Positions 34,117 to 44,789 of a stretch of DNA of 64,000 bases are shown in pieces. The stretch lies in NCBI GenBank assembly GCA_916048095.2, contig OU696589.1, positions 3,321,948 to 3,385,947 on the forward strand, given 5' to 3'. The stretch is from Sacculina carcini (taxonomy: Eukaryota; Arthropoda; Thecostraca; Sacculinidae). Within the stretch, counting starts at the first letter, position 1; every line of letters starts with the position of its first letter. A program made the translations under genes and the position numbers. A model generated the notes under the pieces. That model saw only the letters and a list, made by a program, of their open reading frames with translations. It did not search any database and was not told the origin of the DNA.

Positions 34117-34893
34117 ATGGTGTTTATACAAAGAAAGATAAACATTGACTGTAAGAGCGAAATTATCAGACACGGATTGATGGCGATAATTATGACGCAT
34201 GCTCCGATAAGTAGTGCAATTAGTCTCAGCCGTGATACGCAGTTGAGCTCGAGACGCTTGCGGGTGAGGTTGTGTAGCTTTTATCGGGGAATTGTCAACA
34301 TGAGTCAGGTGAATACAAACGTTGATACGACCAAGCGGATCCTGCCACTGGAACATCATGCGGTCAAGTTTGTTGCCGATACACCGTTCATCTGTGGACA
34401 CCCACTGGAGCAGAGGATTTGGATTATTTTCGGACGACTGGAAAAACATAGTCAGACGGATTTCGAACACTTACAAAAACAGCTTACTAATATTATGCAA
34501 CTGGAGCGATATTTTGACCCCTTTTGGAAAATTCATCGCGGCGCGGTGAGAATGTTCACCAACGAGGAGCGTGCACTACAGATTGTGATCGATACAGTTA
34601 TGAGTCGACCGATGAGAGATGCTGTTCCTGGAGCCGTTGCAGCCGCTGTATCATTTAAAGTGTTGTCGGTGGCGTTGGTGCGAAGTGACGAGACTCAGAT
34701 TTACCGGCCGCCCGATGCGACCTGCAACACTATGGAGTGGATGAAGACCATTGTTATGAGCTACTATGAGTCGCGAAAACAGTACTTGACCGAAACCAAG
34801 TTTTATCGTGAATTTAAAGCCCACAAAATGAAGATGGTTGTGCACAAAGAGGTTCAAGGTGAACCACAAAGTAAACGGAACAAAATTTGTTGA
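34117..34893 (+). CDS. Unassigned 258-aa protein, left arm, convergent
   Basis: The mirror copy of 43382-44158, differing by about one residue. The opposite-strand 99-codon ORF lies at 33846-34145. Confidence 0.5.
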   Translation: MVFIQRKINIDCKSEIIRHGLMAIIMTHAPISSAISLSRDTQLSSRRLRVRLCSFYRGIVNMSQVNTNVDTTKRILPLEHHAVKFVADTPFICGHPLEQRIWIIFGRLEKHSQTDFEHLQKQLTNIMQLERYFDPFWKIHRGAVRMFTNEERALQIVIDTVMSRPMRDAVPGAVAAAVSFKVLSVALVRSDETQIYRPPDATCNTMEWMKTIVMSYYESRKQYLTETKFYREFKAHKMKMVVHKEVQGEPQSKRNKIC

Positions 34894-34993
34894 ATTATTC
34901 TATATGTACGGTTTACCAATACATTTCGTGATGTGTTTCAAGAGTTTGATTATTGCGCGCGAACAAAAACACACTTTGTTATCGTTCAATTTA

Positions 34994-35518
34994 TTAAAAT
35001 GGTAGCATGCGCGGTGTACACAGATTCATTGCATACAGCAATTTAGCGAAATGTTGACAACGTAAAATACAACAGTTTGTAGGAATGACATGAGTATATG
35101 GACACGGTGTGATGTTGGGTAGTACATGTATGTCGCGTGCGTTCATTGATAAATAGTCGGGTAGGATGTCTTCGAGATTTTCAATATTTAGTTCAAGTAG
35201 GTGGGAAAGTCGACGAGCCTTGTCGATACCTTTGGCGTAGATGTGGTCGGGTGCCAGACTTTGAATGAGGTAACTTGCGTCGCGCAGCTTTTGTTCATAC
35301 TTGTGCGTGTTGTAAGGATTGTAATTATATTCCAAGCCGTGTAGGGTCGCCGTCAAAAATAGAAAATGCTTGCGTCGCTCAGCGTTGAGTTTCAATTGTG
35401 GTGGCGGTAGGATGGTGTGCCACAAGTATCCCGAGCACAGGTCATGCACAAACAATTCCTTGACAACAAAAGGCGAATCCTTGTGCTGGAAACCGTCACA
35501 GTCTACAAGTATGACCAT
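34994..35518 (-). CDS. Unassigned 174-aa protein, left arm
   Basis: The mirror copy of 42757-43281. Confidence 0.55.
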   Translation of the reverse strand: MVILVDCDGFQHKDSPFVVKELFVHDLCSGYLWHTILPPPQLKLNAERRKHFLFLTATLHGLEYNYNPYNTHKYEQKLRDASYLIQSLAPDHIYAKGIDKARRLSHLLELNIENLEDILPDYLSMNARDIHVLPNITPCPYTHVIPTNCCILRCQHFAKLLYAMNLCTPRMLPF

Positions 35519-35949
35519 ACCAGCGCTAAAAGCTGATTGTTGATAGCAGGGTCGGTGGATAGGCACGAAACGAAATCTTGCAGATCCCAGCCGGCGTCAA
35601 ACAATGCAACAAATAGGGCACAGTACTGTCCACACACGTCCGAGTCCGGCGCCTGAATTACGCGCGTGTTCAGCACACACTGATTATAGTTTACATGTTT
35701 GTTTATAAAATTCACAAACGAGGGATGCCAGACGGGTGAGTTGCTAGACGAGTCGAAATATTGGAGATTTTCACCGTCCCAGGCAAACACGACGCAATGC
35801 AGACCCGATTGCCAGCGCGGTTGTATATTCACAATAATTGATGTGCGCACACCGCGAGCAAATGTGAAATGTTTTAGCCGGTCGCACGCCCAAACCCCCC
35901 GAAATGTGGCGACTGTGTCGAGCAACCGTTCCAATTCAAGCGCGTTCAT
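35503..35949 (-). CDS. Adenain-like maturation protease, left arm
   Basis: The mirror copy of 42326-42772 with the same His, Asp, Gln and Cys positions. Confidence 0.8.
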   Translation of the reverse strand: MNALELERLLDTVATFRGVWACDRLKHFTFARGVRTSIIVNIQPRWQSGLHCVVFAWDGENLQYFDSSSNSPVWHPSFVNFINKHVNYNQCVLNTRVIQAPDSDVCGQYCALFVALFDAGWDLQDFVSCLSTDPAINNQLLALVWSYL

Positions 35950-37235
35950 AGTTGAAAATCTGTGCTGACACGTCCCGCACTGTCAATTGTGATTTCGTTT
36001 TCAAACGTGGCGTAGATTAGAACGTTAATTGTCTCGGGTAGAGCGTAAGTGAATGCCAGCTCACACCTCACATTACCTTGTTCACGCGGATGCAAATGAT
36101 CACCACCACACTGATCCGGAGTCAGATCTACAATAAACAAAGTATAACCAGCCGCATAATCATCATGTGTGATATCCAGGCCCTGGTTTTCCGTATCGAG
36201 ACCGGTACCGTCAAACAGTGACAGATACGATCTCATATATAGACCTTTTGTGAAATCGGGGCGATAGGGGTGCGTGGGATACGGCTCGCCATTTATATAG
36301 AACTGAAGACTGTTTAGATGGTAGTGGTGAAAATTCCATGGGTTTTTCTGTAGCGATCCGTGGTACGCTTCAGTGCTTACGAGTCCCAGCAGAATTTGTC
36401 GCGGCACTTGTGAGGTGAAAATATTATTCAAAGTTCCACTCATGTTTCCTTTGGGGAGAGTATATGTTTTCAGTAGAACTCGTGGAATAGGATATCGGGC
36501 TGGTGTTTTCGCCAACTGTTTGTGAAAACTCACCCACATCGAGTCGGAAAGCGTTATTTTCTCGACATGCACACACAGGTCGACAATTTCAATCTTGTAT
36601 TCTCCCTCGGCACCGAGTAGAGCAAACTGATCAGAGTTTCGAATCAGTTTGAGTTTCTCCGAAACTGTACCGGGCAATATACGACATTGATGGTTGGTAT
36701 CCAGCTGTAGCGGTATACAAAAATCAAAAACTTTGCTTCCAGCCACCCATTGTTTGCGTTCGTTAAAACCAATGTTCAAAAGTTTAACATCATGCAAGTG
36801 CCCAGCAGTATCTTTACGCCAAAAACCCGACCGTAAATGACCGTTTTTAGCGTTCTGGTTATACGACAACAACGTCTCAAGATAGGCACGATAGCCATAG
36901 AGTGCGCTGGAATCCGATACAATAGTATCACCAATCTGGTAGTCAATCTATTTGAAGAGAGCATGTGGTAGCAGGTTGACAACGCTCACGTTGGCGTCGT
37001 CGACGAGTTCGCTACCGTCACGATTGACAACACGTGCTTTGCCATAGAGCTTGGTTTTTGATGGACGCGTAGACGATTTACCGAGCGCAGGTAAGTGAAA
37101 TTCAAACGGACCTTCGCTGCTTAGTCGACTCACCGGGTAATATACATGTGTTTTGGACGATTTCACACTGGTTTCAAGCACTGGTCGAGAGAATACCTCG
37201 GTTATTTCACAAGCGCATTCGTCTACGTTTTGCAT
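35946..37235 (-). pseudogene. Major capsid protein region, left arm
   Basis: The mirror copy of 41040-42329, near-identical to the right-arm gene but broken in this arm. It is the same family and in the same position between the core and protease genes. Confidence 0.8.
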
Positions 37236-37596
37236 TGTCAAAGATGTCGCGTTCCTGTTGACGTCGTTGACCAACACCTTTTCGTTTTGTCGGTCGTCGA
37301 GAGACTGATTGACTCGTCGCACGATTTAAACTATTTATACTGGTTCGAAGAAGACGTTTAGCTTCGTGTCGAGAGCGATTGCGGACGGCTTGACTTGCAT
37401 TTTCTCCGTCGAGAACGTCCTGCAGTGTGCGTACGCCCGTCTTCAAGGCGGATTTAGCCAGATGTTTTGTCAGAGGTTGTTTGGCGACAGTTTTGACGGC
37501 GGGTATCACCACTCTCATTAAGCCTCTGAAAATACTCCCAAGTCCGCTGCCACGCTGTATCATTGGACCTCGAAATATCAACTGAGAATTTGTCAT
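37207..37596 (-). CDS. pX/pVI-like virion core protein, left arm
   Basis: The mirror copy of 40679-41068, with the same 129-residue product as far as I can read. Confidence 0.65.
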   Translation of the reverse strand: MTNSQLIFRGPMIQRGSGLGSIFRGLMRVVIPAVKTVAKQPLTKHLAKSALKTGVRTLQDVLDGENASQAVRNRSRHEAKRLLRTSINSLNRATSQSVSRRPTKRKGVGQRRQQERDIFDNAKRRRMRL

Positions 37597-38633
37597 TGTT
37601 GTTTTTGCATAAAATGTAGTGTCAGGTACGAACGGCCGTGGTGAAATGGAACCAATTGCCCATTGCTCTGTCTTATATGCACTCCCAGATCGGTGATGAA
37701 CTCATCTTCCAGCGGTACATACTGAATTTGATTGAATGTTCGATGAATTTGAGGTGATTTTATATCGTTCGTGTACGGACTGACAACACGTAATACCGGA
37801 GCCATAGTATCACCAACCATCTGCGCCTGTAATTTGTCCATGTAGATATACAAAAATGTTGGGTTGAGTCGACTTACATCCATCACATTCGACGAGCGTG
37901 TATGTTTTTCAATAACAACGCGACTATCTGACACTACGTGGCTGGTGAACCCAAGAGCCCTAGCTATTTTGGTGTTTACTGATACGTCAGTGTCCCCACA
38001 CCATACATGTCCACCAGTATCCAGAGTGAGCACTTGTCTACCGCAAACATAGTGGAAATTTTCCAGCAGCGCCTGATTGGACATGTAGTGCCCTGTGATG
38101 AGTTGGAACGTCTCACCATCAATCTCGAATTCATTCATACGATTTTCTACATTCAGCCAGCGAGCGGAAAATGTGATTTCGGCCAGTCCAACAGTCCACG
38201 AACGATCTAGATTCAGTGGTGCCGGTAGCTGAACACGAAATTGAGATGCAGTGTTTCCAGGATAAAGATGCAGACTGCTCGAACTGTCCAACGACACATA
38301 GAATCATTGGCTGGACATTTTTCGAAAATGTAGCGTCAAAATTAGCCCCGGACCGGCAGTGAAAGGGAATTTCTTACGGGATTCGTCAGGGATTCTCACC
38401 TGAACAGTAGATATATTGGAATGTGACAAAGGTTTATAATACATTTGATTAAATACCAATTCTTGAATCGGATAGGTGTCACACACATGTATTTGACGGA
38501 GTTGTGGTTGCAGTGAACGATTGACAATTTGCGCAGCTACAAGATCTGTTTCGATAGTCAACAATTGTGTCGAGGCTGGGTCCAACGGAAACGGTGTGGA
38601 CATGATCATAGTGATATCGCTGGCGTCAAACAC
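37593..38633 (-). CDS. Minor capsid/penton-like region, left arm
   Basis: The mirror copy of 39642-40682, nearly identical in sequence. In this arm the region is broken. Confidence 0.65.
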
Positions 38634-38657
38634 ACCATAATGTGCATAGCGATATCG

Positions 38658-39080
38658 TCATGTCGAGTGTGCTATCGATCCGTTGACATGCAATAGTCGG
38701 GAAAATTGTTCGCTTATGTGCAACACAATGTTTGTAGCCTCCAGCCATAAATGATTGTCTCGTGATACTTTTACTTTCACATGATCGCTATTCACATACG
38801 TTTGTAGCGCCGAAATGAACGTATCGGTAGTATACTTGCCAGCATACACTGTTGAGGATTTATTGAGATCGCCCGCATTCGGACTGTACTCTGAAAATAT
38901 TATATCTTTGTTGAGGGTCAGCCAGTTGGTGGGCAGAAGAACAGAGTGTAAGGCCACTTGCCATTGTTGTGTATCTAGACATAAAGGCTGAGCGAGATTC
39001 ACCGAGAATTTGGCAGTGGTGTTACGTGTGAATGTCTGACTACTGGCGACGCTCGGCAGCGTTACATAAAACTCGTTCAT
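38658..39080 (-). CDS. Minor capsid/penton-like segment spanning spacer and left arm
   Basis: 140 codons starting MNEFYVTLPSVAS. The arrangement FYVTLPS...NTTAKFSVNLAQPLCL...WQVALHSVLLPTNW is the N-terminal pattern of a family found beside Polinton-type capsid genes and thought to be the minor capsid (penton-like) protein. It is present once, because the palindrome centre cuts through it; the other arm has only its end. Function is inferred from family and neighbours. Confidence 0.6.
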   Translation of the reverse strand: MNEFYVTLPSVASSQTFTRNTTAKFSVNLAQPLCLDTQQWQVALHSVLLPTNWLTLNKDIIFSEYSPNAGDLNKSSTVYAGKYTTDTFISALQTYVNSDHVKVKVSRDNHLWLEATNIVLHISEQFSRLLHVNGSIAHST

Positions 39081-39504
39081 ATCGACCAGTACACTAAGTA
39101 TATCTATACGTCTGTCAACCTTATATACAAACAGGAAACAAACAACAAAATATATTTAGAAAAAATAACCTAACCTAGCCTAAAACTTAGAAATACACGA
39201 AGTGCGCACGAAAAATATTTTTGCTAAAGTTTACACACACCACAAAACCCTGTCGGTTAATTATACCATTTCTGAATTAGCTATGGGGACGACGTCGATG
39301 ACTAATTTGCTGATAACTCAATCGCCATCACGACATTGTTGATTACAAAATCAGGGTAGTCAATAGCATTAATGAAATTTTCACATTGATACATTGAAAC
39401 GAAGCTTACCGGGGTGTGTTGCAGATTTTCAATATTATTGTCGCCTCTGACAAGTTGTGATATAAGTATTCACGAACAGTCTAATTAAATCAAGTATCAA
39501 GTAT
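38771..39504. other. Spacer (unique centre) of the palindrome
   Basis: 734 bp present once. Its left half codes the N-terminal part of a capsid-like ORF that runs on into the left arm. The right half is AT-rich non-coding DNA with a few CCTAA words. A short AAGTATCAAGTATAAGTAT repetition marks the right-arm border. Confidence 0.8.
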
Positions 39505-39641
39505 AAGTATCACGAGACAATCATTTATGGCTGGAGGCTACAAACATTGTGTTGCACATAAGCGAACAATTTTCCCGACTATTGCATGTCAACGGATCGA
39601 TAGCACACTCGACATGACGATATCGCTATGCACATTATGGT

Positions 39642-40682
39642 GTGTTTGACGCCAGCGATATCACTATGATCATGTCCACACCGTTTCCGTTGGACCCAGC
39701 CTCGACACAATTGTTGACTATCGAAACAGATCTTGTAGCTGCGCAAATTGTCAATCGTTCACTGCAACCACAACTCCGTCAAATACATGTGTGTGACACC
39801 TATCCGATTCAAGAATTGGTATTTAATCAAATGTATTATAAACCTTTGTCACATTCCAATATATCTACTGTTCAGGTGAGAATCCCTGACGAATCCCGTA
39901 AGAAATTCCCTTTCACTGCCGGTCCGGGGCTAATTTTGACGCTACATTTTCGAAAAATGTCCAGCCAATGCTTCTATGTGTCGTTGGACAGTTCGAGCAG
40001 TCTGCATCTTTATCCTGGAAACACTGCATCTCAATTTCGTGTTCAGCTACCGGCACCACTGAATCTAGATCGTTCGTGGACTGTTGGACTGGCCGAAATC
40101 ACATTTTCCGCTCGCTGGCTGAATGTAGAAAATCGTATGAATGAATTCGAGATTGATGGTGAGACGTTCCAACTCATCACAGGGCACTACATGTCCAATC
40201 AGGCGCTGCTGGAAAATTTCCACTATGTTTGCGGTAGACAAGTGCTCACTCTGGATACTGGTGGACATGTATGGTGTGGGGACACTGACGTATCAGTAAA
40301 CACCAAAATAGCTAGGGCTCTTGGGTTCACCAGCCACGTAGTGTCAGATAGTCGCGTTGTTATTGAAAAACATACACGCTCGTCGAATGTGATGGATGTA
40401 AGTCGACTCAACCCAACATTTTTGTATATCTACATGGACAAATTACAGGCGCAGATGGTTGGTGATACTATGGCTCCGGTATTACGTGTTGTCAGTCCGT
40501 ACACGAACGATATAAAATCACCTCAAATTCATCGAACATTCAATCAAATTCAGTATGTACCGCTGGAAGATGAGTTCATCACCGATCTGGGAGTGCATAT
40601 AAGACAGAGCAATGGGCAATTGGTTCCATTTCACCACGGCCGTTCGTACCTGACACTACATTTTATGCAAAAACAACAATGA
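39642..40682 (+). CDS. Minor capsid/penton-like protein, right arm
   Basis: An open frame of up to 346 codons; its true start is uncertain because the first codon of the frame is not ATG. The second half, from FYVSLDSSSSLHLYPGNTASQF through WTVGLAEITFSARWLNVENR to HHGRSYLTLHF, follows the Polinton-neighbour minor capsid pattern. The first about 110 codons resemble the C-terminal half of the same family. Virion structural role inferred. Confidence 0.65.
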   Translation: MFDASDITMIMSTPFPLDPASTQLLTIETDLVAAQIVNRSLQPQLRQIHVCDTYPIQELVFNQMYYKPLSHSNISTVQVRIPDESRKKFPFTAGPGLILTLHFRKMSSQCFYVSLDSSSSLHLYPGNTASQFRVQLPAPLNLDRSWTVGLAEITFSARWLNVENRMNEFEIDGETFQLITGHYMSNQALLENFHYVCGRQVLTLDTGGHVWCGDTDVSVNTKIARALGFTSHVVSDSRVVIEKHTRSSNVMDVSRLNPTFLYIYMDKLQAQMVGDTMAPVLRVVSPYTNDIKSPQIHRTFNQIQYVPLEDEFITDLGVHIRQSNGQLVPFHHGRSYLTLHFMQKQQ

Positions 40683-41068
40683 CAAATTCTCAGTTGATAT
40701 TTCGAGGTCCAATGATACAGCGTGGCAGCGGACTTGGGAGTATTTTCAGAGGCTTAATGAGAGTGGTGATACCCGCCGTCAAAACTGTCGCCAAACAACC
40801 TCTGACAAAACATCTGGCTAAATCCGCCTTGAAGACGGGCGTACGCACACTGCAGGACGTTCTCGACGGAGAAAATGCAAGTCAAGCCGTCCGCAATCGC
40901 TCTCGACACGAAGCTAAACGTCTTCTTCGAACCAGTATAAATAGTTTAAATCGTGCGACGAGTCAATCAGTCTCTCGACGACCGACAAAACGAAAAGGTG
41001 TTGGTCAACGACGTCAACAGGAACGCGACATCTTTGACAATGCAAAACGTAGACGAATGCGCTTGTGA
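40679..41068 (+). CDS. pX/pVI-like virion core protein, right arm
   Basis: 129 aa, starting within the last codons of the preceding gene (4-base overlap ATGA). It has the glycine-rich then hydrophobic start GSGLGSIFRGLMRVVIPAVK, a region TGVRTLQDVLDGENASQAV, and a very basic tail rich in R/K. This matches the small basic, membrane-active or DNA-binding core proteins of adintoviruses and adenoviruses. Encoded directly before the major capsid gene, which it overlaps. Confidence 0.65.
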   Translation: MTNSQLIFRGPMIQRGSGLGSIFRGLMRVVIPAVKTVAKQPLTKHLAKSALKTGVRTLQDVLDGENASQAVRNRSRHEAKRLLRTSINSLNRATSQSVSRRPTKRKGVGQRRQQERDIFDNAKRRRMRL

Positions 41069-42329
41069 AATAACCGAGGTATTCTCTCGACCAGTGCTTG
41101 AAACCAGTGTGAAATCGTCCAAAACACATGTATATTACCCGGTGAGTCGACTAAGCAGCGAAGGTCCGTTTGAATTTCACTTACCTGCGCTCGGTAAATC
41201 GTCTACGCGTCCATCAAAAACCAAGCTCTATGGCAAAGCACGTGTTGTCAATCGTGACGGTAGCGAACTCGTCGACGACGCCAACGTGAGCGTTGTCAAC
41301 CTGCTACCACATGCTCTCTTCAAACAGATTGACTACCAGATTGGTGATACTATTGTATCGGATTCCAGCGCACTCTATGGCTATCGTGCCTATCTTGAGA
41401 CGTTGTTGTCGTATAACCAGAACGCTAAAAACGGTCATTTACGGTCGGGTTTTTGGCGTAAAGATACTGCTGGGCACTTGCATGATGTTAAACTTTTGAA
41501 CATTGGTTTTAACGAACGCAAACAATGGGTGGCTGGAAGCAAAGTTTTTGATTTTTGTATACCGCTACAGCTGGATACCAACCATCAATGTCGTATATTG
41601 CCCGGTACAGTTTCGGAGAAACTCAAACTGATTCGAAACTCTGATCAGTTTGCTCTACTCGGTGCCGAGGGAGAATACAAGATTGAAATTGTCGACCTGT
41701 GTGTGCATGTCGAGAAAATAACGCTTTCCGACTCGATGTGGGTGAGTTTTCACAAACAGTTGGCGAAAACACCAGCCCGATATCCTATTCCACGAGTTCT
41801 ACTGAAAACATATACTCTCCCCAAAGGAAACATGAGTGGAACTTTGAATAATATTTTCACCTCACAAGTGCCGCGACAAATTCTGCTGGGACTCGTAAGC
41901 ACTGAAGCGTACCACGGATCGCTACAGAAAAACCCATGGAATTTTCACCACTACCATCTAAACAGTCTTCAGTTCTATATAAATGGCGAGCCGTATCCCA
42001 CGCACCCCTATCGCCCCGATTTCACAAAAGGTCTATATATGAGATCGTATCTGTCACTGTTTGACGGTACCGGTCTCGATACGGAAAACCAGGGCCTGGA
42101 TATCACACATGATGATTATGCGGCTGGTTTTACTTTGTTTATTGTAGATCTGACTCCGGATCAGTGTGGTGGTGATCATTTGCATCCGCGTGAACAAGGT
42201 AATGTGAGGTGTGAGCTGGCATTCACTTACGCTCTACCCGAGACAATTAACGTTCTAATCTACGCCACGTTTGAAAACGAAATCACAATTGACAGTGCGG
42301 GACGTGTCAGCACAGATTTTCAACTATGA
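41040..42329 (+). CDS. Major capsid protein (Polinton type), right arm
   Basis: 429 aa from ATG 41040, which overlaps the core gene. It belongs to the family annotated in animals as F54H12.2-like, recognised as the double-jelly-roll capsid protein of Polintons. Telling stretches are LPALGKSSTRPSKTKLYGKA, NQNAKNGHLRSGFWRKD, LQFYINGEPYPTHPYRPDF, and a C-terminal YTLFIVDL-like segment followed by CELAFTYALPETINVLIYA. Length fits the family. The protein should form the trimeric capsomers of the particle. The adenain-like protease gene begins 4 bases before its stop. Confidence 0.8.
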   Translation: MQNVDECACEITEVFSRPVLETSVKSSKTHVYYPVSRLSSEGPFEFHLPALGKSSTRPSKTKLYGKARVVNRDGSELVDDANVSVVNLLPHALFKQIDYQIGDTIVSDSSALYGYRAYLETLLSYNQNAKNGHLRSGFWRKDTAGHLHDVKLLNIGFNERKQWVAGSKVFDFCIPLQLDTNHQCRILPGTVSEKLKLIRNSDQFALLGAEGEYKIEIVDLCVHVEKITLSDSMWVSFHKQLAKTPARYPIPRVLLKTYTLPKGNMSGTLNNIFTSQVPRQILLGLVSTEAYHGSLQKNPWNFHHYHLNSLQFYINGEPYPTHPYRPDFTKGLYMRSYLSLFDGTGLDTENQGLDITHDDYAAGFTLFIVDLTPDQCGGDHLHPREQGNVRCELAFTYALPETINVLIYATFENEITIDSAGRVSTDFQL

Positions 42330-42772
42330 ACGCGCTTGAATTGGAACGGTTGCTCGACACAGTCGCCACATTTCGGGGGGTTTGGGCGTGCGACCGGCTA
42401 AAACATTTCACATTTGCTCGCGGTGTGCGCACATCAATTATTGTGAATATACAACCGCGCTGGCAATCGGGTCTGCATTGCGTCGTGTTTGCCTGGGACG
42501 GTGAAAATCTCCAATATTTCGACTCGTCTAGCAACTCACCCGTCTGGCATCCCTCGTTTGTGAATTTTATAAACAAACATGTAAACTATAATCAGTGTGT
42601 GCTGAACACGCGCGTCATTCAGGCGCCGGACTCGGACGTGTGTGGACAGTACTGTGCCCTATTTGTTGCATTGTTTGACGCCGGCTGGGATCTGCAAGAT
42701 TTCGTTTCGTGCCTATCCACCGACCCTGCTATCAACAATCAGCTTTTAGCGCTGGTATGGTCATACTTGTAG
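42326..42772 (+). CDS. Adenain-like maturation protease, right arm
   Basis: 148 aa. The cysteine-protease layout of adenovirus-type proteases is visible: His in GLHCVVFAWD, an acidic residue in LQYFDSSSNS, and Gln plus Cys in DVCGQYCALFVALFDAG. Such enzymes cleave capsid precursors during virion maturation. The start overlaps the major capsid stop (ATGA) and its end overlaps the next gene by 16 bases, giving the tightly packed order of a viral late cluster. Confidence 0.8.
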   Translation: MNALELERLLDTVATFRGVWACDRLKHFTFARGVRTSIIVNIQPRWQSGLHCVVFAWDGENLQYFDSSSNSPVWHPSFVNFINKHVNYNQCVLNTRVIQAPDSDVCGQYCALFVALFDAGWDLQDFVSCLSTDPAINNQLLALVWSYL

Positions 42773-43281
42773 ACTGTGACGGTTTCCAGCACAAGGATTC
42801 GCCTTTTGTTGTCAAGGAATTGTTTGTGCATGACCTGTGCTCGGGATACTTGTGGCACACCATCCTACCGCCACCACAATTGAAACTCAACGCTGAGCGA
42901 CGCAAGCATTTTCTATTTTTGACGGCGACCCTACACGGCTTGGAATATAATTACAATCCTTACAACACGCACAAGTATGAACAAAAGCTGCGCGACGCAA
43001 GTTACCTCATTCAAAGTCTGGCACCCGACCACATCTACGCCAAAGGTATCGACAAGGCTCGTCGACTTTCCCACCTACTTGAACTAAATATTGAAAATCT
43101 CGAAGACATCCTACCCGACTATTTATCAATGAACGCACGCGACATACATGTACTACCCAACATCACACCGTGTCCATATACTCATGTCATTCCTACAAAC
43201 TGTTGTATTTTACGTTGTCAACATTTCGCTAAATTGCTGTATGCAATGAATCTGTGTACACCGCGCATGCTACCATTTTAA
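42757..43281 (+). CDS. Unassigned 174-aa protein, right arm
   Basis: Starts at ATG 42757 inside the protease gene. The opening MVILVDCDGFQHKDSPFVVK, then KELFVHD and LFLTATLHGLEYNYNPYNTH, resembles a protein found in other animal Polinton-like elements and often annotated only as uncharacterised. The early D-x-D-G-F and later H-G-L arrangement could suit a nuclease fold, but I would not assign one. Confidence 0.55.
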   Translation: MVILVDCDGFQHKDSPFVVKELFVHDLCSGYLWHTILPPPQLKLNAERRKHFLFLTATLHGLEYNYNPYNTHKYEQKLRDASYLIQSLAPDHIYAKGIDKARRLSHLLELNIENLEDILPDYLSMNARDIHVLPNITPCPYTHVIPTNCCILRCQHFAKLLYAMNLCTPRMLPF

Positions 43282-43381
43282 TAAATTGAACGATAACAAA
43301 GTGTGTTTTTGTTCGCGCGCAATAATCAAACTCTTGAAACACATCACGAAATGTATTGGTAAACCGTACATATAGAATAAT

Positions 43382-44158
43382 TCAACAAATTTTGTTCCGT
43401 TTACTTTGTGGTTCACCTTGAACCTCTTTGTGCACAACCATCTTCATTTTGTGGGCTTTAAATTCACGATAAATCTTGGTTTCGGTCAAGTACTGTTTTC
43501 GCGACTCATAGTAGCTCATAACAATGGTCTTCATCCACTCCATAGTGTTGCAGGTCGCATCGGGCGGCCGGTAAATCTGAGTCTCGTCACTTCGCACCAA
43601 CGCCACCGACAACACTTTAAATGATACAGCGGCTGCAACGGCTCCAGGAACAGCATCTCTCATCGGTCGACTCATAACTGTATCGATCACAATCTGTAGT
43701 GCACGCTCCTCGTTGGTGAACATTCTCACCGCGCCGCGATGAATTTTCCAAAAGGGGTCAAAATATCGCTCCAGTTGCATAATATTAGTAAGCTGTTTTT
43801 GTAAGTGTTCGAAATCCGTCTGACTATGTTTTTCCAGTCGTCCGAAAATAATCCAAATCCTCTGCTCCAGTGGGTGTCCACAGATGAACGGTGTATCGGC
43901 AACAAACTTGACCGCATGATGTTCCAGTGGCAGGATCCGCTTGGTCGTATCAACGTTTGTATTCACCTGACTCATGTTGACAATTCCCCGATAAAAGCTA
44001 CACAACCTCACCCGCAAGCGTCTCGAGCTCAACTGCGTATCACGGCTGAGACTAATTGCACTACTTATCGGAGCATGCGTCATAATTATCGCCATCAATC
44101 CGTGTCTGATAATTTCGCTCTTACAGTCAATGTTTATCTTTCTTTGTATAAACACCAT
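43382..44158 (-). CDS. Unassigned 258-aa protein, right arm, convergent
   Basis: It runs towards the capsid cluster from the outer side. The longest frame starts at 44158. An internal start at MSQVNTNVDTTKR is plausible, because the first part overlaps a small opposite-strand ORF (44130-44429, 99 codons). The C-terminus is basic (QSKRNKIC). No family recognised. By position it could be an early or regulatory gene; that is a guess. Confidence 0.5.
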   Translation of the reverse strand: MVFIQRKINIDCKSEIIRHGLMAIIMTHAPISSAISLSRDTQLSSRRLRVRLCSFYRGIVNMSQVNTNVDTTKRILPLEHHAVKFVADTPFICGHPLEQRIWIIFGRLEKHSQTDFEHLQKQLTNIMQLERYFDPFWKIHRGAVRMFTNEERALQIVIDTVMSRPMRDAVPGAVAAAVSFKVLSVALVRSDETQIYRPPDATCNTMEWMKTIVMSYYESRKQYLTETKIYREFKAHKMKMVVHKEVQGEPQSKRNKIC

Positions 44159-44789
44159 GAGCTGTGTTTCTCCTGCTACACTGGTGCCTAATTATAACTA
44201 TCGCTATGTTGGTGGTAGTTCGTCAGATAGCAGACACATCATCAGCGAATCGTACAAAGAGTACACATCGTTTGACGTGTGTCTTTCGGAAGCTCTACAA
44301 GAAGGTGTTTCTGTTCCTGATACATGGTCGGCTGAACTGGAAATTGTGTATGAGACACACGATATGATTTACATCATCAAAATTGATCGAAAAATCAACA
44401 AACATTTGTGTTCACGATGTGTTCGCTGAATCGTGTCCTCAATAAGATTTCCGCTTGTATATTTGCCATAGTTGTGTATCAAGTGAAAATACACAAAGAT
44501 CATTTCGTTGCAAGTCATTTTTGTGTCAATTCCGACACAGTCGAATAGCGTTTTAATTACCGATTTAGTCAAACCATTTTGTATAAACCCATTTCGGCTA
44601 TAATACACTACTCACGTCTCTGCCAAACATCGACTTGGCGATCCCGATATATCGTGACGCAAACAAATGCGGCGCAAACAAATATGTCTAGCTCCACCAG
44701 CATATTCCCGCTGTGACTGAACTCTGCGAGGACCCCAGTTCGAAACCTGTCAGGTATGCATATTTAAAATAAATATTAAAAATAAAACT

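Larger units (their letters stand above)
33036..38770 (-). repeat. Left arm of the palindrome
   Basis: About 5.74 kb, the reverse complement of 39505-45257 with only a handful of differences by eye. From the spacer outwards it carries the capsid module on the minus strand, then a convergent 258-codon gene, then subterminal CCTAA-type arrays (33125-33500) and the terminal AG end. About two breaks in the capsid genes. Confidence 0.9.
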
